From JACOZM01 sp035289385 (GTDB taxonomy: Archaea; Nanobdellota; Nanobdellia; Woesearchaeales; GW2011-AR9), in assembly GCA_035289385.1 (NCBI GenBank), contig DATDXI010000075.1, positions 1-31,985 on the forward strand: a stretch of DNA of 31,985 nt. The letters are read 5' to 3'. A program made the position numbers and the translations under genes. Below the pieces are notes generated by a model. It had not been told where the DNA came from, did no database searches, and saw nothing but the letters and a program-made list of their open reading frames with translations. This document shows, piece by piece, positions 16,409 through 23,280 of this stretch; position 1 is the first letter of the stretch, and each line of letters begins with the position of its first letter.

Positions 16409-17292
16409 ACATCACTTTTTTAGGAACATCCTGCATGCAGCCGACGAAAGAGAGAAATCATTCTGGCGTCCTGTTAAATTACAAGAATGAAAGTATCTTG
16501 TTTGACTGCGGTGAAGGGATCCAGCGCCAGATGCGCTATGCTGGAATCAAGCCTGGAAAAATAACTCGGCTCTGCATCAGCCACTGGCACGGCGATCATG
16601 TATTCGGAATTCCAGGATTATTGTCGGCAATGGGAGCAGACCAGTACGCTAAGAAGCTTCACATCTATGGACCTAAAGGGACGAAGAAATATTTTTCTCA
16701 CCTCTTCCAGTCATTTGCTGCTAAAGGGATTGTGGAGCATGAGATTCATGAAGTTCATTCTGGCCTTGCCTTTACCGCTTCTGGATTTAAAGTAGTCTGT
16801 GAGCCATTAAAGCATTCCACGCCTTGTGTAGGATATAGTTTTATTGAGGAAGACCGGCTGCGCATTGATGCTAAGAAAGCAAAACAGCTGGGCTTATCTG
16901 GGCCGATTCTGGGGAATATTCAGCAAGGGTCGTCTGTCGTTTTCAATGGGAAAAAAATTCAGCCAGGCGATGTTGCAGACCCTGTCAAGGGCAAGAAGAT
17001 AACCGTCTTTGGTGATACCATGCCTTGTGAAGGTGCTAATAAGCTGGCTCGAGATGCGGATGTGTTAATCTCTGAGGGCACTCATTTAGATGAGATACGG
17101 CATAAGACCGAGAAAGCGATGCATCTGACGGTGAAGCAAGCAGCTCTCATCGCTTCAGAGAATAATGTGAAGAAATTGATCATCACTCATATTTCTCCTA
17201 GATATAAAAGCGATACGGATATTGTTTCTGAAGCCCGAGATCATTTTGATAATTCTATTGTTGCGAAAGATTTCATGAAAGTGAAGGTTTAG
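16402..17292 (+). CDS. rnz: Ribonuclease Z (tRNA 3'-end endonuclease)
   Basis: A metallo-beta-lactamase-fold endonuclease of 296 residues, the normal short-form length, that trims tRNA 3' trailers. The N-terminal signature FLGTSCMQPTKERN is typical of RNase Z. The metal motif HWHGDH has H61, H63, D65 and H66. Further ligands lie in LKHSTP, FGDTMPC and ITHISPRY. A flexible-arm-like region covers about 150-190. It overlaps the HAD gene and depends on the same promoter. It ends before an orphan gene that has its own TATA box. Confidence 0.95.
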   Translation: MVDITFLGTSCMQPTKERNHSGVLLNYKNESILFDCGEGIQRQMRYAGIKPGKITRLCISHWHGDHVFGIPGLLSAMGADQYAKKLHIYGPKGTKKYFSHLFQSFAAKGIVEHEIHEVHSGLAFTASGFKVVCEPLKHSTPCVGYSFIEEDRLRIDAKKAKQLGLSGPILGNIQQGSSVVFNGKKIQPGDVADPVKGKKITVFGDTMPCEGANKLARDADVLISEGTHLDEIRHKTEKAMHLTVKQAALIASENNVKKLIITHISPRYKSDTDIVSEARDHFDNSIVAKDFMKVKV

Positions 17293-17300
17293 ACGTAACT

Positions 17301-17308
17301 TTTTTATA
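17301..17308 (+). promoter_or_regulatory. TATA box of the orphan gene at 17330
   Basis: TTTTTATA is centred about 25 bases before the ATG at 17330, which predicts a leaderless mRNA. Confidence 0.55.
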
Positions 17309-17329
17309 AGGTATAAATATTCCAGCATT

Positions 17330-17935
17330 ATGGAACATCCGGACTTTCCTATGAGGGTAGAAGATCTTGGCGTTATTGTCAGCACTTCTACAGGTCAGAA
17401 GGAATTTGGTTATAGGCCGAGATTTGATATTGAACTATCTAGGATAGGAAAAGTAGCATTAATTGCTCCAGATGATGATTATGCTATATGGGGGAGTTTT
17501 GGAAATAGGATCCCCTTTTGGGATCCAATACGTGATGGAGAGCACTGTATTGTGGCTAATAGAAGGGATGGTGGGGGGTCGATCATCCTGACCCGACCAA
17601 TATATGATCCTGTTGCATCATCATCTCCCGTTCCAGTATATAATTTAGAAAAGATAGCACTAAATGTTTCTTTCCCTGAAGTTATAGATGCTGATGGCCG
17701 ATTACAATGTTTTTATGGCAGTAGTACTACTGTTGCGCAGGCTTATTATTATGGACAGCATCTCTATGGTGTTAGATTAGATACTGGTGAAAAGGTTTTG
17801 GTTGCCGGTGAAGGTTTAGATCCCCATTGTGGAAAGAAGATTCATGTTGTTGCCAAAAGATCAGGGAAGGCTGATCGTATTGCCCGTCCTATCTATATCG
17901 CTGAATTATTGACTGAAGTTCGTGATGCTGCCTAG
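17330..17935 (+). CDS. Orphan beta-rich protein of unknown function
   Basis: A 201-residue protein that I do not recognise. It appears mostly beta, with many short strands separated by Gly/Asp/Pro turns (for example the GGG turn near 77-79). There is no signal peptide, membrane helix or catalytic motif. Its TATA box fixes the start at 17330. It stands alone between tRNase Z and the convergent Hjc gene. Like the other orphans in the window it has more Arg and Asp and less Lys than its housekeeping neighbours. Confidence 0.75.
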   Translation: MEHPDFPMRVEDLGVIVSTSTGQKEFGYRPRFDIELSRIGKVALIAPDDDYAIWGSFGNRIPFWDPIRDGEHCIVANRRDGGGSIILTRPIYDPVASSSPVPVYNLEKIALNVSFPEVIDADGRLQCFYGSSTTVAQAYYYGQHLYGVRLDTGEKVLVAGEGLDPHCGKKIHVVAKRSGKADRIARPIYIAELLTEVRDAA

Positions 17936-17965
17936 TAGTGATAGGATCCATGGAGAGAGACATTT

Positions 17966-18058
17966 ATGGTAGACTTCTTTTATGAAAAACCAAGAAAACC
18001 ATTGACTTTAGTTGATGGATGGTCTTATTTTTTGAATCACTTATTCTTTGATCAATGA
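17966..18058 (+). CDS. Possible 30-residue peptide
   Basis: A short frame starts with MVDFFYEKPRK and ends with NHLFFDQ. GGAGAGAG lies about 7 bases before the ATG. Its last 18 bases overlap the 3' end of the convergent hjc gene. It could be chance. Confidence 0.2.
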   Translation: MVDFFYEKPRKPLTLVDGWSYFLNHLFFDQ

Positions 18059-18454
18059 ACTGTTATTCCCAACCAGCTCTTCCTTCTTCAAGCCCCGTAA
18101 CTTTGCCAATTCCAGATCGACCGTAAACATGCTTCCCGTCTGCCTTAAGTCTTCCAACATCAAAAAGTACCAATCTTGCCCACCAAACTTCACTCCTACC
18201 CATGCTTCTGCCCCAAATTTCTGTCCAAAGATGCGTAATTGCTCTATTTCTTCATTCGTAAAGTATTTTTTCTGATCTTTCGTCACTTTGCATTCTATGG
18301 CTAACCTTCTGATGGCATTAGCTGCCAGAATGTCTGGAGAAGGATAACGTGAACTTCCTGAACCGGCAGCCCTGATACAGGCAAAGCCCGATTCATTGAA
18401 AAAACGGACCATCTCCCTCTCTCCTGCAGAGCCTTTTGCCTTCTTATCTTTCAT
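18041..18454 (-). CDS. hjc: Holliday junction resolvase Hjc
   Basis: A 137-residue structure-specific nuclease of the archaeal Hjc family that cuts four-way junctions symmetrically as a dimer. The conserved residues are present: GEREM with E12, RAAGSG at 28-33, the PD at 40-41, and the E54-x-K56 pair in IECKV, which together make the PD-(D/E)xK site. Length and motif spacing are normal. A TATA box (minus strand TAAATAAA) lies about 26 bases before the ATG, so the mRNA is probably leaderless. It is divergent from the TFE gene with only 78 bases between the two starts. Confidence 0.93.
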   Translation of the reverse strand: MKDKKAKGSAGEREMVRFFNESGFACIRAAGSGSSRYPSPDILAANAIRRLAIECKVTKDQKKYFTNEEIEQLRIFGQKFGAEAWVGVKFGGQDWYFLMLEDLRQTGSMFTVDLELAKLRGLKKEELVGNNSSLIKE

Positions 18455-18476
18455 ATGATACCTTAAAAAAGTGGGG

Positions 18477-18484
18477 TTTATTTA
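18477..18484 (-). promoter_or_regulatory. TATA box of hjc
   Basis: TAAATAAA on the minus strand, about 26 bases before the ATG at 18454. Confidence 0.5.
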
Positions 18485-18508
18485 GTTTTCTCGCTGGAAA
18501 CAGAAAGA

Positions 18509-18515
18509 TTTAAAA
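18509..18515 (+). promoter_or_regulatory. TATA box of the TFE gene
   Basis: TTTAAAA is centred about 21 bases before the ATG at 18533. This is a little closer than the other boxes here. Confidence 0.45.
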
Positions 18516-18532
18516 GAGCTATTACTAAAAAT

Positions 18533-19180
18533 ATGCTGAAGAAGCTAAAAATGCGCCTAACTCAAAAGAAAATTGAAGATATTCTCGTGGAAATCCTGGG
18601 AGAAGACGGCTTATCGTTGATTAGATACCTCTCTGGCAGGGAAAATGTTTCAGAATTTGATTTAGCCAATAAGACCAAAAAAGATATTAAAGTCGTCCGG
18701 AAAATGCTTTATATCTTGTATAACAACAACTTAGTTAGCTTTAATCGGAAAAAGGACAAGATCAAAGGCTGGTACATCTACTATTGGACGCTTGTCCCGG
18801 AAAGCATCAAATACCTCTTTTTTAAGAAAAAGAAAGACCGCCTGGGCTTCCTGAAAGCCCGTTTAGAAGAAGAGGCCAAAGAGCTTTTTTTTGTCTGTAA
18901 GAGCAGATGCATCAGGCTGACGTTTGACCAAGCGATGGATATTGAATTTCACTGCCCGGAATGCGGGGAATTGATCGCCCAAGATAATACAGAGCAGAGT
19001 GTTGCTGATATTAAAAAAGAGGTTACCGAGATCGAGCAGGATTTAGCAGAACTAGAGAAAGCAAAAGCATCATCTGCAAAGCGAGTAAAGCTATCTAACA
19101 AGGCGGCAAAGGGGAAAAAACCTAAAAAAAAGAAATTAAAAACTACTGATAAAAAGAAAAAAGTGAAGAAAAAGAAATAA
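18533..19180 (+). CDS. tfe: Transcription factor E (TFIIE-alpha homologue)
   Basis: A 215-residue archaeal basal transcription factor that helps RNA polymerase open the promoter. An extended winged helix covers about 8-100 and is recognisable from the DLANKTKKDIKVVRKMLYIL recognition region. A zinc ribbon follows at about 122-150. It has an unusual first pair, C-K-S-R-C, where the family normally has CPxC, and a normal second pair CPEC. The C-terminal tail (about 160-215) is a coiled coil followed by a very Lys-rich end, longer than in many TFEs. An ATG at 18551 is an alternative start six codons in. Confidence 0.92.
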   Translation: MLKKLKMRLTQKKIEDILVEILGEDGLSLIRYLSGRENVSEFDLANKTKKDIKVVRKMLYILYNNNLVSFNRKKDKIKGWYIYYWTLVPESIKYLFFKKKKDRLGFLKARLEEEAKELFFVCKSRCIRLTFDQAMDIEFHCPECGELIAQDNTEQSVADIKKEVTEIEQDLAELEKAKASSAKRVKLSNKAAKGKKPKKKKLKTTDKKKKVKKKK

Positions 19181-19181
19181 C

Positions 19182-19382
19182 TTATCTTCTTGATTTTTTA
19201 GTTACTGCTCTTTTGATAACCGCTTCATCCTGCACCAAGTGCCTGGTCATCTTTTGGATATTTTCTTCCATGGAAGCAACTCTCTTTTCCATCAGGATCA
19301 ATACCCTCAAAGAATAGACAATTGCCGCTAACGTACCAATAATCACTGCAAGAATGACTTCTGCTAACTCTAAACCTGCCAT
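19182..19382 (-). CDS. Small single-helix membrane protein
   Basis: A 66-residue protein with one membrane helix (about 6-30), a short heptad-like stretch (about 34-55) and a basic C-terminus (KKSRR). I do not recognise a family. The ATG at 19382 is preceded by GAGGTGG about 5 bases away, a good ribosome site. A TATA-like ATATTTATATAT at 19484-19495 on the minus strand would give a leader of about 80 bases. Its stop lies one base from the end of the convergent TFE gene. It may anchor or oligomerise at the membrane. This is a guess. Confidence 0.65.
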   Translation of the reverse strand: MAGLELAEVILAVIIGTLAAIVYSLRVLILMEKRVASMEENIQKMTRHLVQDEAVIKRAVTKKSRR

Positions 19383-19483
19383 ATTTCCACCTCTTTTTTA
19401 TTTCAAGCAGATTCGGGGTGATTCTTTTTCTCTACCTTGCGCTTCTGCCTGTTGTAGATTGATATTCCTACTAATCGTCGAAG

Positions 19484-19495
19484 ATATATAAATAT
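19484..19495 (-). promoter_or_regulatory. TATA-like box upstream of the 66-aa membrane protein
   Basis: ATATTTATATAT on the minus strand predicts a start of transcription near 19463 and a leader of about 80 bases. I see no other structure in 19383-19539. Confidence 0.4.
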
Positions 19496-19539
19496 TTTGG
19501 AAATCTTGAGCTGATGGGTGTAATAGGAGAATCATCCAT

Positions 19540-19929
19540 TTAACGGTGACTATTCAAATAATCAGGGTTTTTATAGAGTTCCTTCAGCTGATTGATGGTT
19601 TCTTTTTCTTTCCTGAGACTACGGCGTGATATATACCCCATAAAAGTTGTTGTAAGAACAGAAGCAACTGTTGACATTACAGCGATGGGGAAGAGAACAT
19701 CACTTACCCCTTCATGGTGGACCCCATTAACATAATGGTTCATAGCATGTTCATTGTTTAAATAGAGTGTTGTTGCAACAGTAAAAAGGGTTAGAGGTAG
19801 GGACATCATCGTATCAACAACCAGTGCCAGTGATTGAGAGCTATGTACTTCTAGTTCTATCTCTTTCTTCGCTACTTTCATCTGTGCAATAAATTCCGTT
19901 CTGGTAATAGTTCCGATATCATCACTCAT
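19540..19929 (-). CDS. Two-helix membrane protein of unknown function
   Basis: A 129-residue protein with a charged N-terminal helix (about 10-30), a first membrane segment (about 36-57), a short loop containing HHEG, a second membrane segment (about 80-100) and a basic, helical tail. I do not recognise a family. I chose the ATG at 19929 because CTTTAAAAAG lies 26-27 bases upstream. A GTG at 20022 would add 31 Lys-rich residues and put that box inside the coding region. It is a single gene, divergent from aIF2-beta. Confidence 0.65.
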   Translation of the reverse strand: MSDDIGTITRTEFIAQMKVAKKEIELEVHSSQSLALVVDTMMSLPLTLFTVATTLYLNNEHAMNHYVNGVHHEGVSDVLFPIAVMSTVASVLTTTFMGYISRRSLRKEKETINQLKELYKNPDYLNSHR

Positions 19930-19950
19930 CTCTTCTTTTGGTGCTGATTT

Positions 19951-19960
19951 CTTTTTAAAG
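19951..19960 (-). promoter_or_regulatory. TATA box of the two-helix membrane protein
   Basis: CTTTAAAAAG on the minus strand, centred 26-27 bases before the ATG at 19929. Confidence 0.5.
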
Positions 19961-20107
19961 TTTTTCCTAAGAAATAGTGAATTTGCGTTTTTTGACTTGG
20001 TTGCAGGTGGTACTTGTACCACAAAATAAAGGTGCGGCGGAGTATCCAGATATTATTGCAGAGAGTGACCCTATTGCTATACCCCTTATGCTTTTTCCGT
20101 GTAAAAG

Positions 20108-20115
20108 TTTATAAA
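20108..20115 (+). promoter_or_regulatory. TATA box of the aIF2-beta gene
   Basis: TTTATAAA is centred about 26 bases before the ATG at 20137. It shows that the longer frame from 20014 is not the real start. Confidence 0.65.
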
Positions 20116-20136
20116 ACAGTGGATAAAAGTCTAGCT

Positions 20137-20544
20137 ATGGATGATTACGAATCATTATTGAAGAAGGCAGAAGCAGAACTTCCAGAACAGACAGAAAGCG
20201 GCGAACGGTTTACCATCGAGAAAATAAAAGGTCATCTTGAAGGCAATAAAACTGTTCTGATCAACCTTAAAGCTATCGCCAAAAGCTTGGGAAGGGAAGA
20301 AGCTCATCTGTTAAAGTATTTACTACGTGAATTAGCTACTCCTGGAAAGTCTGGTGGGGGAAGAATTATTTTAGGGACAAAAGTGCCCGCTTCGAAGATT
20401 AACAAGAAAATCCAGAAATATGCCAGCGAATTTGTGTATTGCTCGGAGTGCGGCAAACCTGAAACACAGCTCCTTTCTGAAAAAGGGATCAGCCATTTAA
20501 AATGTTTAGCTTGCGGCATTAAAAAACCAGTAAAGAGCATCTGA
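20137..20544 (+). CDS. Translation initiation factor aIF2 subunit beta
   Basis: A 135-residue subunit of the aIF2 heterotrimer that brings Met-tRNAi to the ribosome. It has an N-terminal helix (MDDYESLLKKAEAEL), the central alpha/beta domain (about 25-95) and the C-terminal zinc ribbon with C102, C105, C123 and C126, in the contexts YCSECGKPET and KCLACG. This is the normal archaeal length. The DUF424 gene starts on its stop codon (TGATG), an arrangement suggesting translational coupling. The start follows from the TATA box. The usual family sequence also begins with this helix. Confidence 0.93.
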   Translation: MDDYESLLKKAEAELPEQTESGERFTIEKIKGHLEGNKTVLINLKAIAKSLGREEAHLLKYLLRELATPGKSGGGRIILGTKVPASKINKKIQKYASEFVYCSECGKPETQLLSEKGISHLKCLACGIKKPVKSI

Positions 20545-20843
20545 TGGTATTGATTGTTGCAGAAAAACAAGGACCACACGGGCTGCTCGTTGTTATTACC
20601 GATAAAGATATTCTAGGCAAGACGTTTACCGAAGGCAAAGTTCAACTGGATCTGACCAAGCCGTTCTATCAAGGGAAGGAGAAGACGAAAGCGGAAATTA
20701 AAATTCTGTTGAAGAGAGCCAGAGATTTACATCTGACGGGCAAGGAAGCAGTGGCGTTAGGCGTAGAGGAAAATATGGTGGAAAGCAAGCGCATTTTGTA
20801 TGTACAGAATGTCCCTCATGCCTTAGTTGTTGTGGGGGATTAG
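20544..20843 (+). CDS. DUF424 family protein
   Basis: A 99-residue conserved archaeal protein of unknown biochemical role. The family pattern is clear: DKDILGKTFTEGKVQLDL followed by FYQG near the middle and VPHALVVVG at the end. The ATG overlaps the aIF2-beta stop by one base, so it is re-initiated by the same ribosomes. This supports a translation-related function, as an inference from context. There is no membrane segment or catalytic motif. Confidence 0.88.
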   Translation: MVLIVAEKQGPHGLLVVITDKDILGKTFTEGKVQLDLTKPFYQGKEKTKAEIKILLKRARDLHLTGKEAVALGVEENMVESKRILYVQNVPHALVVVGD

Positions 20844-20902
20844 TGTTCTTTTGCGTTATCTATGTTTTCTTTATGTTACCTGTGTTTTAGAAGGCAGAAA
20901 GG

Positions 20903-20910
20903 CTTAAAAA
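20903..20910 (+). promoter_or_regulatory. TATA box of the gene at 20932
   Basis: CTTAAAAA is centred about 26 bases before the ATG at 20932, which predicts a leaderless mRNA. Confidence 0.55.
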
Positions 20911-20931
20911 CATCTCTTATTTTCAAATATC

Positions 20932-21504
20932 ATGACAAAAAAGCTTGTTTTCCGGGCAATTATTGAAGTGTTGGGAAAGCCAAAGGAACATGTAGAAGAA
21001 GCCATCACCAAATACATTGACCAGCTGAAGAAAGATAAGGATTACAAGGTCAAAACTGTTGAATTTGCCGAGATCAAGAAGCATAAGGATGGGGATCTTT
21101 GGATTACTTTTGCAGAGCTCGAAGCGGAAACGTCAGAGCTCATCAAATTGACTGATTTCTGTTTTGACTATATGCCTTCCATGATCGAAGTCCTTGAACC
21201 AGAACAGATCACGTTTACCGATAACGATTTATCATTATTTCTCAACGACCTTCAGTCAAAGCTGCATGGCGTAGACATGGTAGCAAAGATGGTGAAGGCG
21301 GAGAATGATAATCTGAAACGCAACACCTCAGGACTGCTAAAAAATTATATCATCGTGTTGTTGCGAGGGAGCAGGGCTAGCTTAACTTCTGAACAGCTTA
21401 GCGGCTTAACGGGAGTGCAGAAAGACAAGCTTGAGGATTACTTGGACCAATTGATTGATGAGGGGAAGGTAGATTTAAAAGGGGATCTCTATTCTTTAAA
21501 ATAA
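20932..21504 (+). CDS. Conserved-looking protein with C-terminal winged helix
   Basis: A 190-residue soluble protein that I cannot name. The first part (about 1-85) has alternating strands and helices with many Lys/Glu. A helical stretch follows (about 95-130), and the last 60 residues (about 130-190) look like a winged helix, with a helix-turn-helix pattern ASLTSEQLSGLTGVQKDKLEDYLDQL. It stops one base before the ScpB gene starts, so the two form an operon. That position suggests a link to chromosome segregation, but the sequence is not a ScpA kleisin. Confidence 0.8.
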   Translation: MTKKLVFRAIIEVLGKPKEHVEEAITKYIDQLKKDKDYKVKTVEFAEIKKHKDGDLWITFAELEAETSELIKLTDFCFDYMPSMIEVLEPEQITFTDNDLSLFLNDLQSKLHGVDMVAKMVKAENDNLKRNTSGLLKNYIIVLLRGSRASLTSEQLSGLTGVQKDKLEDYLDQLIDEGKVDLKGDLYSLK

Positions 21505-21505
21505 G

Positions 21506-22126
21506 ATGGATGCTGTCATGAAGAGAGTTGAAGCGGTACTTTTTGCCGTCGGTAAAGAGATTACGTCAGAAAGGATTGCAAGTTTATGTTCCATGCCCGT
21601 AGAAGAGGTAGAAAAGACTGTCCAGGAATTGATTCAAGAGTACCAACAGAAAGACCAATCACTTCAAGTTGTCAAAAAAGATAATGGCTGGAAGCTTACC
21701 GTTCGAGATGAATATGTTCCTTTGGTCAGCAATCTTGTCTCATCAACGGAACTAGAAGGCAGTTTGATGCAGACCCTTGCCGTCATCGCTTGGAGATATC
21801 CCATTCTTCAAGCTGATATCATCAAGTTAAGGGGAAGCGGTGCTTATGATCATATGAAGCAGCTGATCGATCAAGGCTTTATCGCCAAGGAAAAATTTCA
21901 GCGAACGTATAAGATCAAATTAACTAACAAATTCTTTGAATACTTTGACCTGCCATCTGCTGAAGCAAAGCAGGCTTTTTTGAATCAAGTGCCTCCGGAA
22001 GTCTTGACAGAAGCGGAGAACGTCGAGAAAGAAGTGGACGAAACGGAACGGGTTGTGGAACAAGATAAGAAAGATCAGGAAACACGCCAGGAGATCAAGA
22101 AAGCGATGGATGTGGTGAGTAAGTAA
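21506..22126 (+). CDS. scpB: Segregation and condensation protein B
   Basis: A 206-residue ScpB protein, a partner of the SMC-kleisin complex in chromosome condensation. Two winged helices are visible: the first at about 5-75 (KRVEAVLFAVGKEITSERIA), the second at about 85-150, containing the typical LMQTLAVIAWRYPILQADI and the RGSGAYDHMKQLIDQGFI segment. The C-terminal tail is acidic and basic and probably disordered. It starts one base after the stop of the preceding gene and shares its promoter. Neither scpA nor smc is in the window. Confidence 0.9.
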   Translation: MDAVMKRVEAVLFAVGKEITSERIASLCSMPVEEVEKTVQELIQEYQQKDQSLQVVKKDNGWKLTVRDEYVPLVSNLVSSTELEGSLMQTLAVIAWRYPILQADIIKLRGSGAYDHMKQLIDQGFIAKEKFQRTYKIKLTNKFFEYFDLPSAEAKQAFLNQVPPEVLTEAENVEKEVDETERVVEQDKKDQETRQEIKKAMDVVSK

Positions 22127-22145
22127 GATAATATTTAAACTATAA

Positions 22146-22187
22146 TGGCGGCACTAAATAATTAATAGGAATTTGTTATTGCCGCCA
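22146..22187 (+). repeat. Hairpin 1 after scpB
   Basis: TGGCGGCA at 22146-22153 pairs perfectly with TGCCGCCA at 22180-22187 around a 26-base A/T-rich loop. The GC-rich stem stands out in an A/T-rich spacer. It could end the scpB transcript or begin a structured RNA. Confidence 0.6.
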
Positions 22188-22195
22188 GTATATAC

Positions 22196-22289
22196 TAGAG
22201 GATGAAAAACACCTGAAAATTATTAATTACTTTCATCCTCTATTATAGGAAGAAATAATTTTCACCATTATCTACCTCTTTTTAGGTGT
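22196..22289. repeat. Hairpin 2 with nested loop complementarity
   Basis: TAGAGGATGAAA at 22196-22207 pairs with TTTCATCCTCTA at 22231-22242 (12 bp). Its 23-base loop contains GAAAATTATT (22215-22224), complementary to AATAATTTTC at 22254-22263, and ACACCT (22209-22214), complementary to AGGTGT at 22284-22289. The loop could therefore form a pseudoknot or an alternative hairpin. Confidence 0.55.
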
Positions 22290-22388
22290 ATAAGTGCTAG
22301 CGGGACGTACTGTCTCTGGAAGCGGTTCTTCACTTTTTGTGCTTAATAACTTTCTAGGCAATATCTCTTCTAATGAACTTTTTTTCAT
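22272..22388 (-). CDS. Possible 38-residue microprotein
   Basis: A small frame in the scpB-ACT spacer encodes 38 residues starting MKKSSLEEILPRK and ending TYTPKKR. It is basic, Pro-rich and probably disordered after a short helix. An A/T-rich sequence about 26 bases upstream (near 22414, minus-strand ATTTAACTAA) could be a TATA box shared back-to-back with the ACT gene. There is no homologue I know. Amino-acid content looks protein-like, but the length allows chance. Confidence 0.4.
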   Translation of the reverse strand: MKKSSLEEILPRKLLSTKSEEPLPETVRPASTYTPKKR

Positions 22389-22419
22389 AATGAGCAACTA
22401 TTTCTCCTAATTAGTTAAA

Positions 22420-22428
22420 TTTATATAT
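22420..22428 (+). promoter_or_regulatory. TATA box of the ACT-domain gene
   Basis: TTTATATAT is centred about 28 bases before the ATG at 22452. Confidence 0.55.
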
Positions 22429-22451
22429 CTATTGTGTTATTTACAACAATT

Positions 22452-23144
22452 ATGGATATTAATGTTAAAATTACCGTTTCAGAAGCGACGCGACGTATAG
22501 TAGATACGTATCCTTACCTCAAGCAATTCCTGACCGAGAATTGCGTTAATTTTTCTGCTTTATCCGAAAAGATCCAAGGTAATGTTTCTAAGCTGATGGG
22601 TGTCCAGAAAGCCAGCAAACAAGCCATCTTGATGAGCATCATCCGTTATGCTCAGGAAATCAAGGCGGAGAATTTTCCTCAAGCAGTCATAAAGGCAGTA
22701 GCAAATAGCACGCTCACATTAAAGACCAGTATTGCTTATCTGAATATCCCTAAGACCATGGATAACCTCAAAGCATTGGAAAGCCTGTATCACCAGATCG
22801 ATTGGAATAAGGGAGAGATCTTCTTTATTGTTCAAGGGATAGGAGAAATCTCTGTTGTTGTAGACAGCGCTAATATTGAGCATTTGCTGAAGGTTATAGA
22901 TACAAGAAAAGTCTATTGGCAATTTCCTTCGACGGCTATCGTCATCATGCACTCTAACGAAGACGCCGGAGCTCCGGGAATAATTAATTATCTGACATCC
23001 CCTGTGGCCAAGGCAGGAATCTCCATAGAGATGCTTACCCTTACTAAAGACACCATCTTTCTCGTCGAAGAAAAAAATGCCGTAACATTGTTTGAGATAT
23101 TGAAAGGCCTCACCAATTCTTGCCAGAGGATGGTAGGTAGATAG
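22452..23144 (+). CDS. ACT-domain protein
   Basis: A 230-residue cytosolic protein. The N-terminal helical part (about 8-60, with SEATRRIVDTYPYLKQFL) may be a small helix-turn-helix. The second half has two beta-alpha-beta-beta-alpha-beta units (about 120-150 and 165-225) of the kind found in the ACT pair of aspartokinases, for example TAIVIMHSNEDAGAPGIINY and GISIEMLTLTKDTIFLV. ACT pairs usually bind an amino acid. The ligand here is unknown and there is no kinase domain. I chose the ATG at 22452 over a GTG at 22434 because of the TATA spacing. Confidence 0.8.
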   Translation: MDINVKITVSEATRRIVDTYPYLKQFLTENCVNFSALSEKIQGNVSKLMGVQKASKQAILMSIIRYAQEIKAENFPQAVIKAVANSTLTLKTSIAYLNIPKTMDNLKALESLYHQIDWNKGEIFFIVQGIGEISVVVDSANIEHLLKVIDTRKVYWQFPSTAIVIMHSNEDAGAPGIINYLTSPVAKAGISIEMLTLTKDTIFLVEEKNAVTLFEILKGLTNSCQRMVGR

Positions 23145-23220
23145 GCTGTCCTGATCCTAAGTTCCTCTGCATCATTTACAATTCAAAAGCATAAGCTTTA
23201 TAAAGCAGAAAACTCTCTAT

Positions 23221-23228
23221 TTTATAGC
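23221..23228 (+). promoter_or_regulatory. TATA box of gyrA
   Basis: TTTATAGC lies 53-60 bases before the ATG and predicts transcription from about 23250. A second candidate, TTTATAAA near 23197-23204, lies further upstream. Confidence 0.45.
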
Positions 23229-23246
23229 ATTTTGTCGTCGATAAAC

Positions 23247-23263
23247 AAGATTCTTTGAATCTT
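23247..23263. promoter_or_regulatory. Palindrome at the gyrA transcription start
   Basis: AAGATTC-TTT-GAATCTT is a perfect 7-bp inverted repeat placed on the predicted start of gyrA transcription and 17 bases before the ATG. That is where many archaeal repressors bind. A 5'-leader hairpin is the alternative. Confidence 0.5.
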
Positions 23264-23280
23264 CGAAAAATGATGAAAAT

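Noticed and set aside
20014..20136. N-terminal extension of aIF2-beta from an ATG at 20014
   Set aside because: The stretch contains the TATA box for the ATG at 20137 and hydrophobic, non-family sequence. The family normally begins at MDDYE.
20932..21504. ScpA kleisin next to scpB
   Set aside because: No kleisin N-terminal signature. Only the C-terminal winged helix and the position are suggestive.
22141..22260. tRNA gene in the structured spacer
   Set aside because: No cloverleaf, T-loop consensus or CCA-proximal stem can be drawn.
22434..22451. GTG start six codons upstream of the ACT-domain gene
   Set aside because: Too close to the TATA box. The ATG at 22452 has the better spacing.
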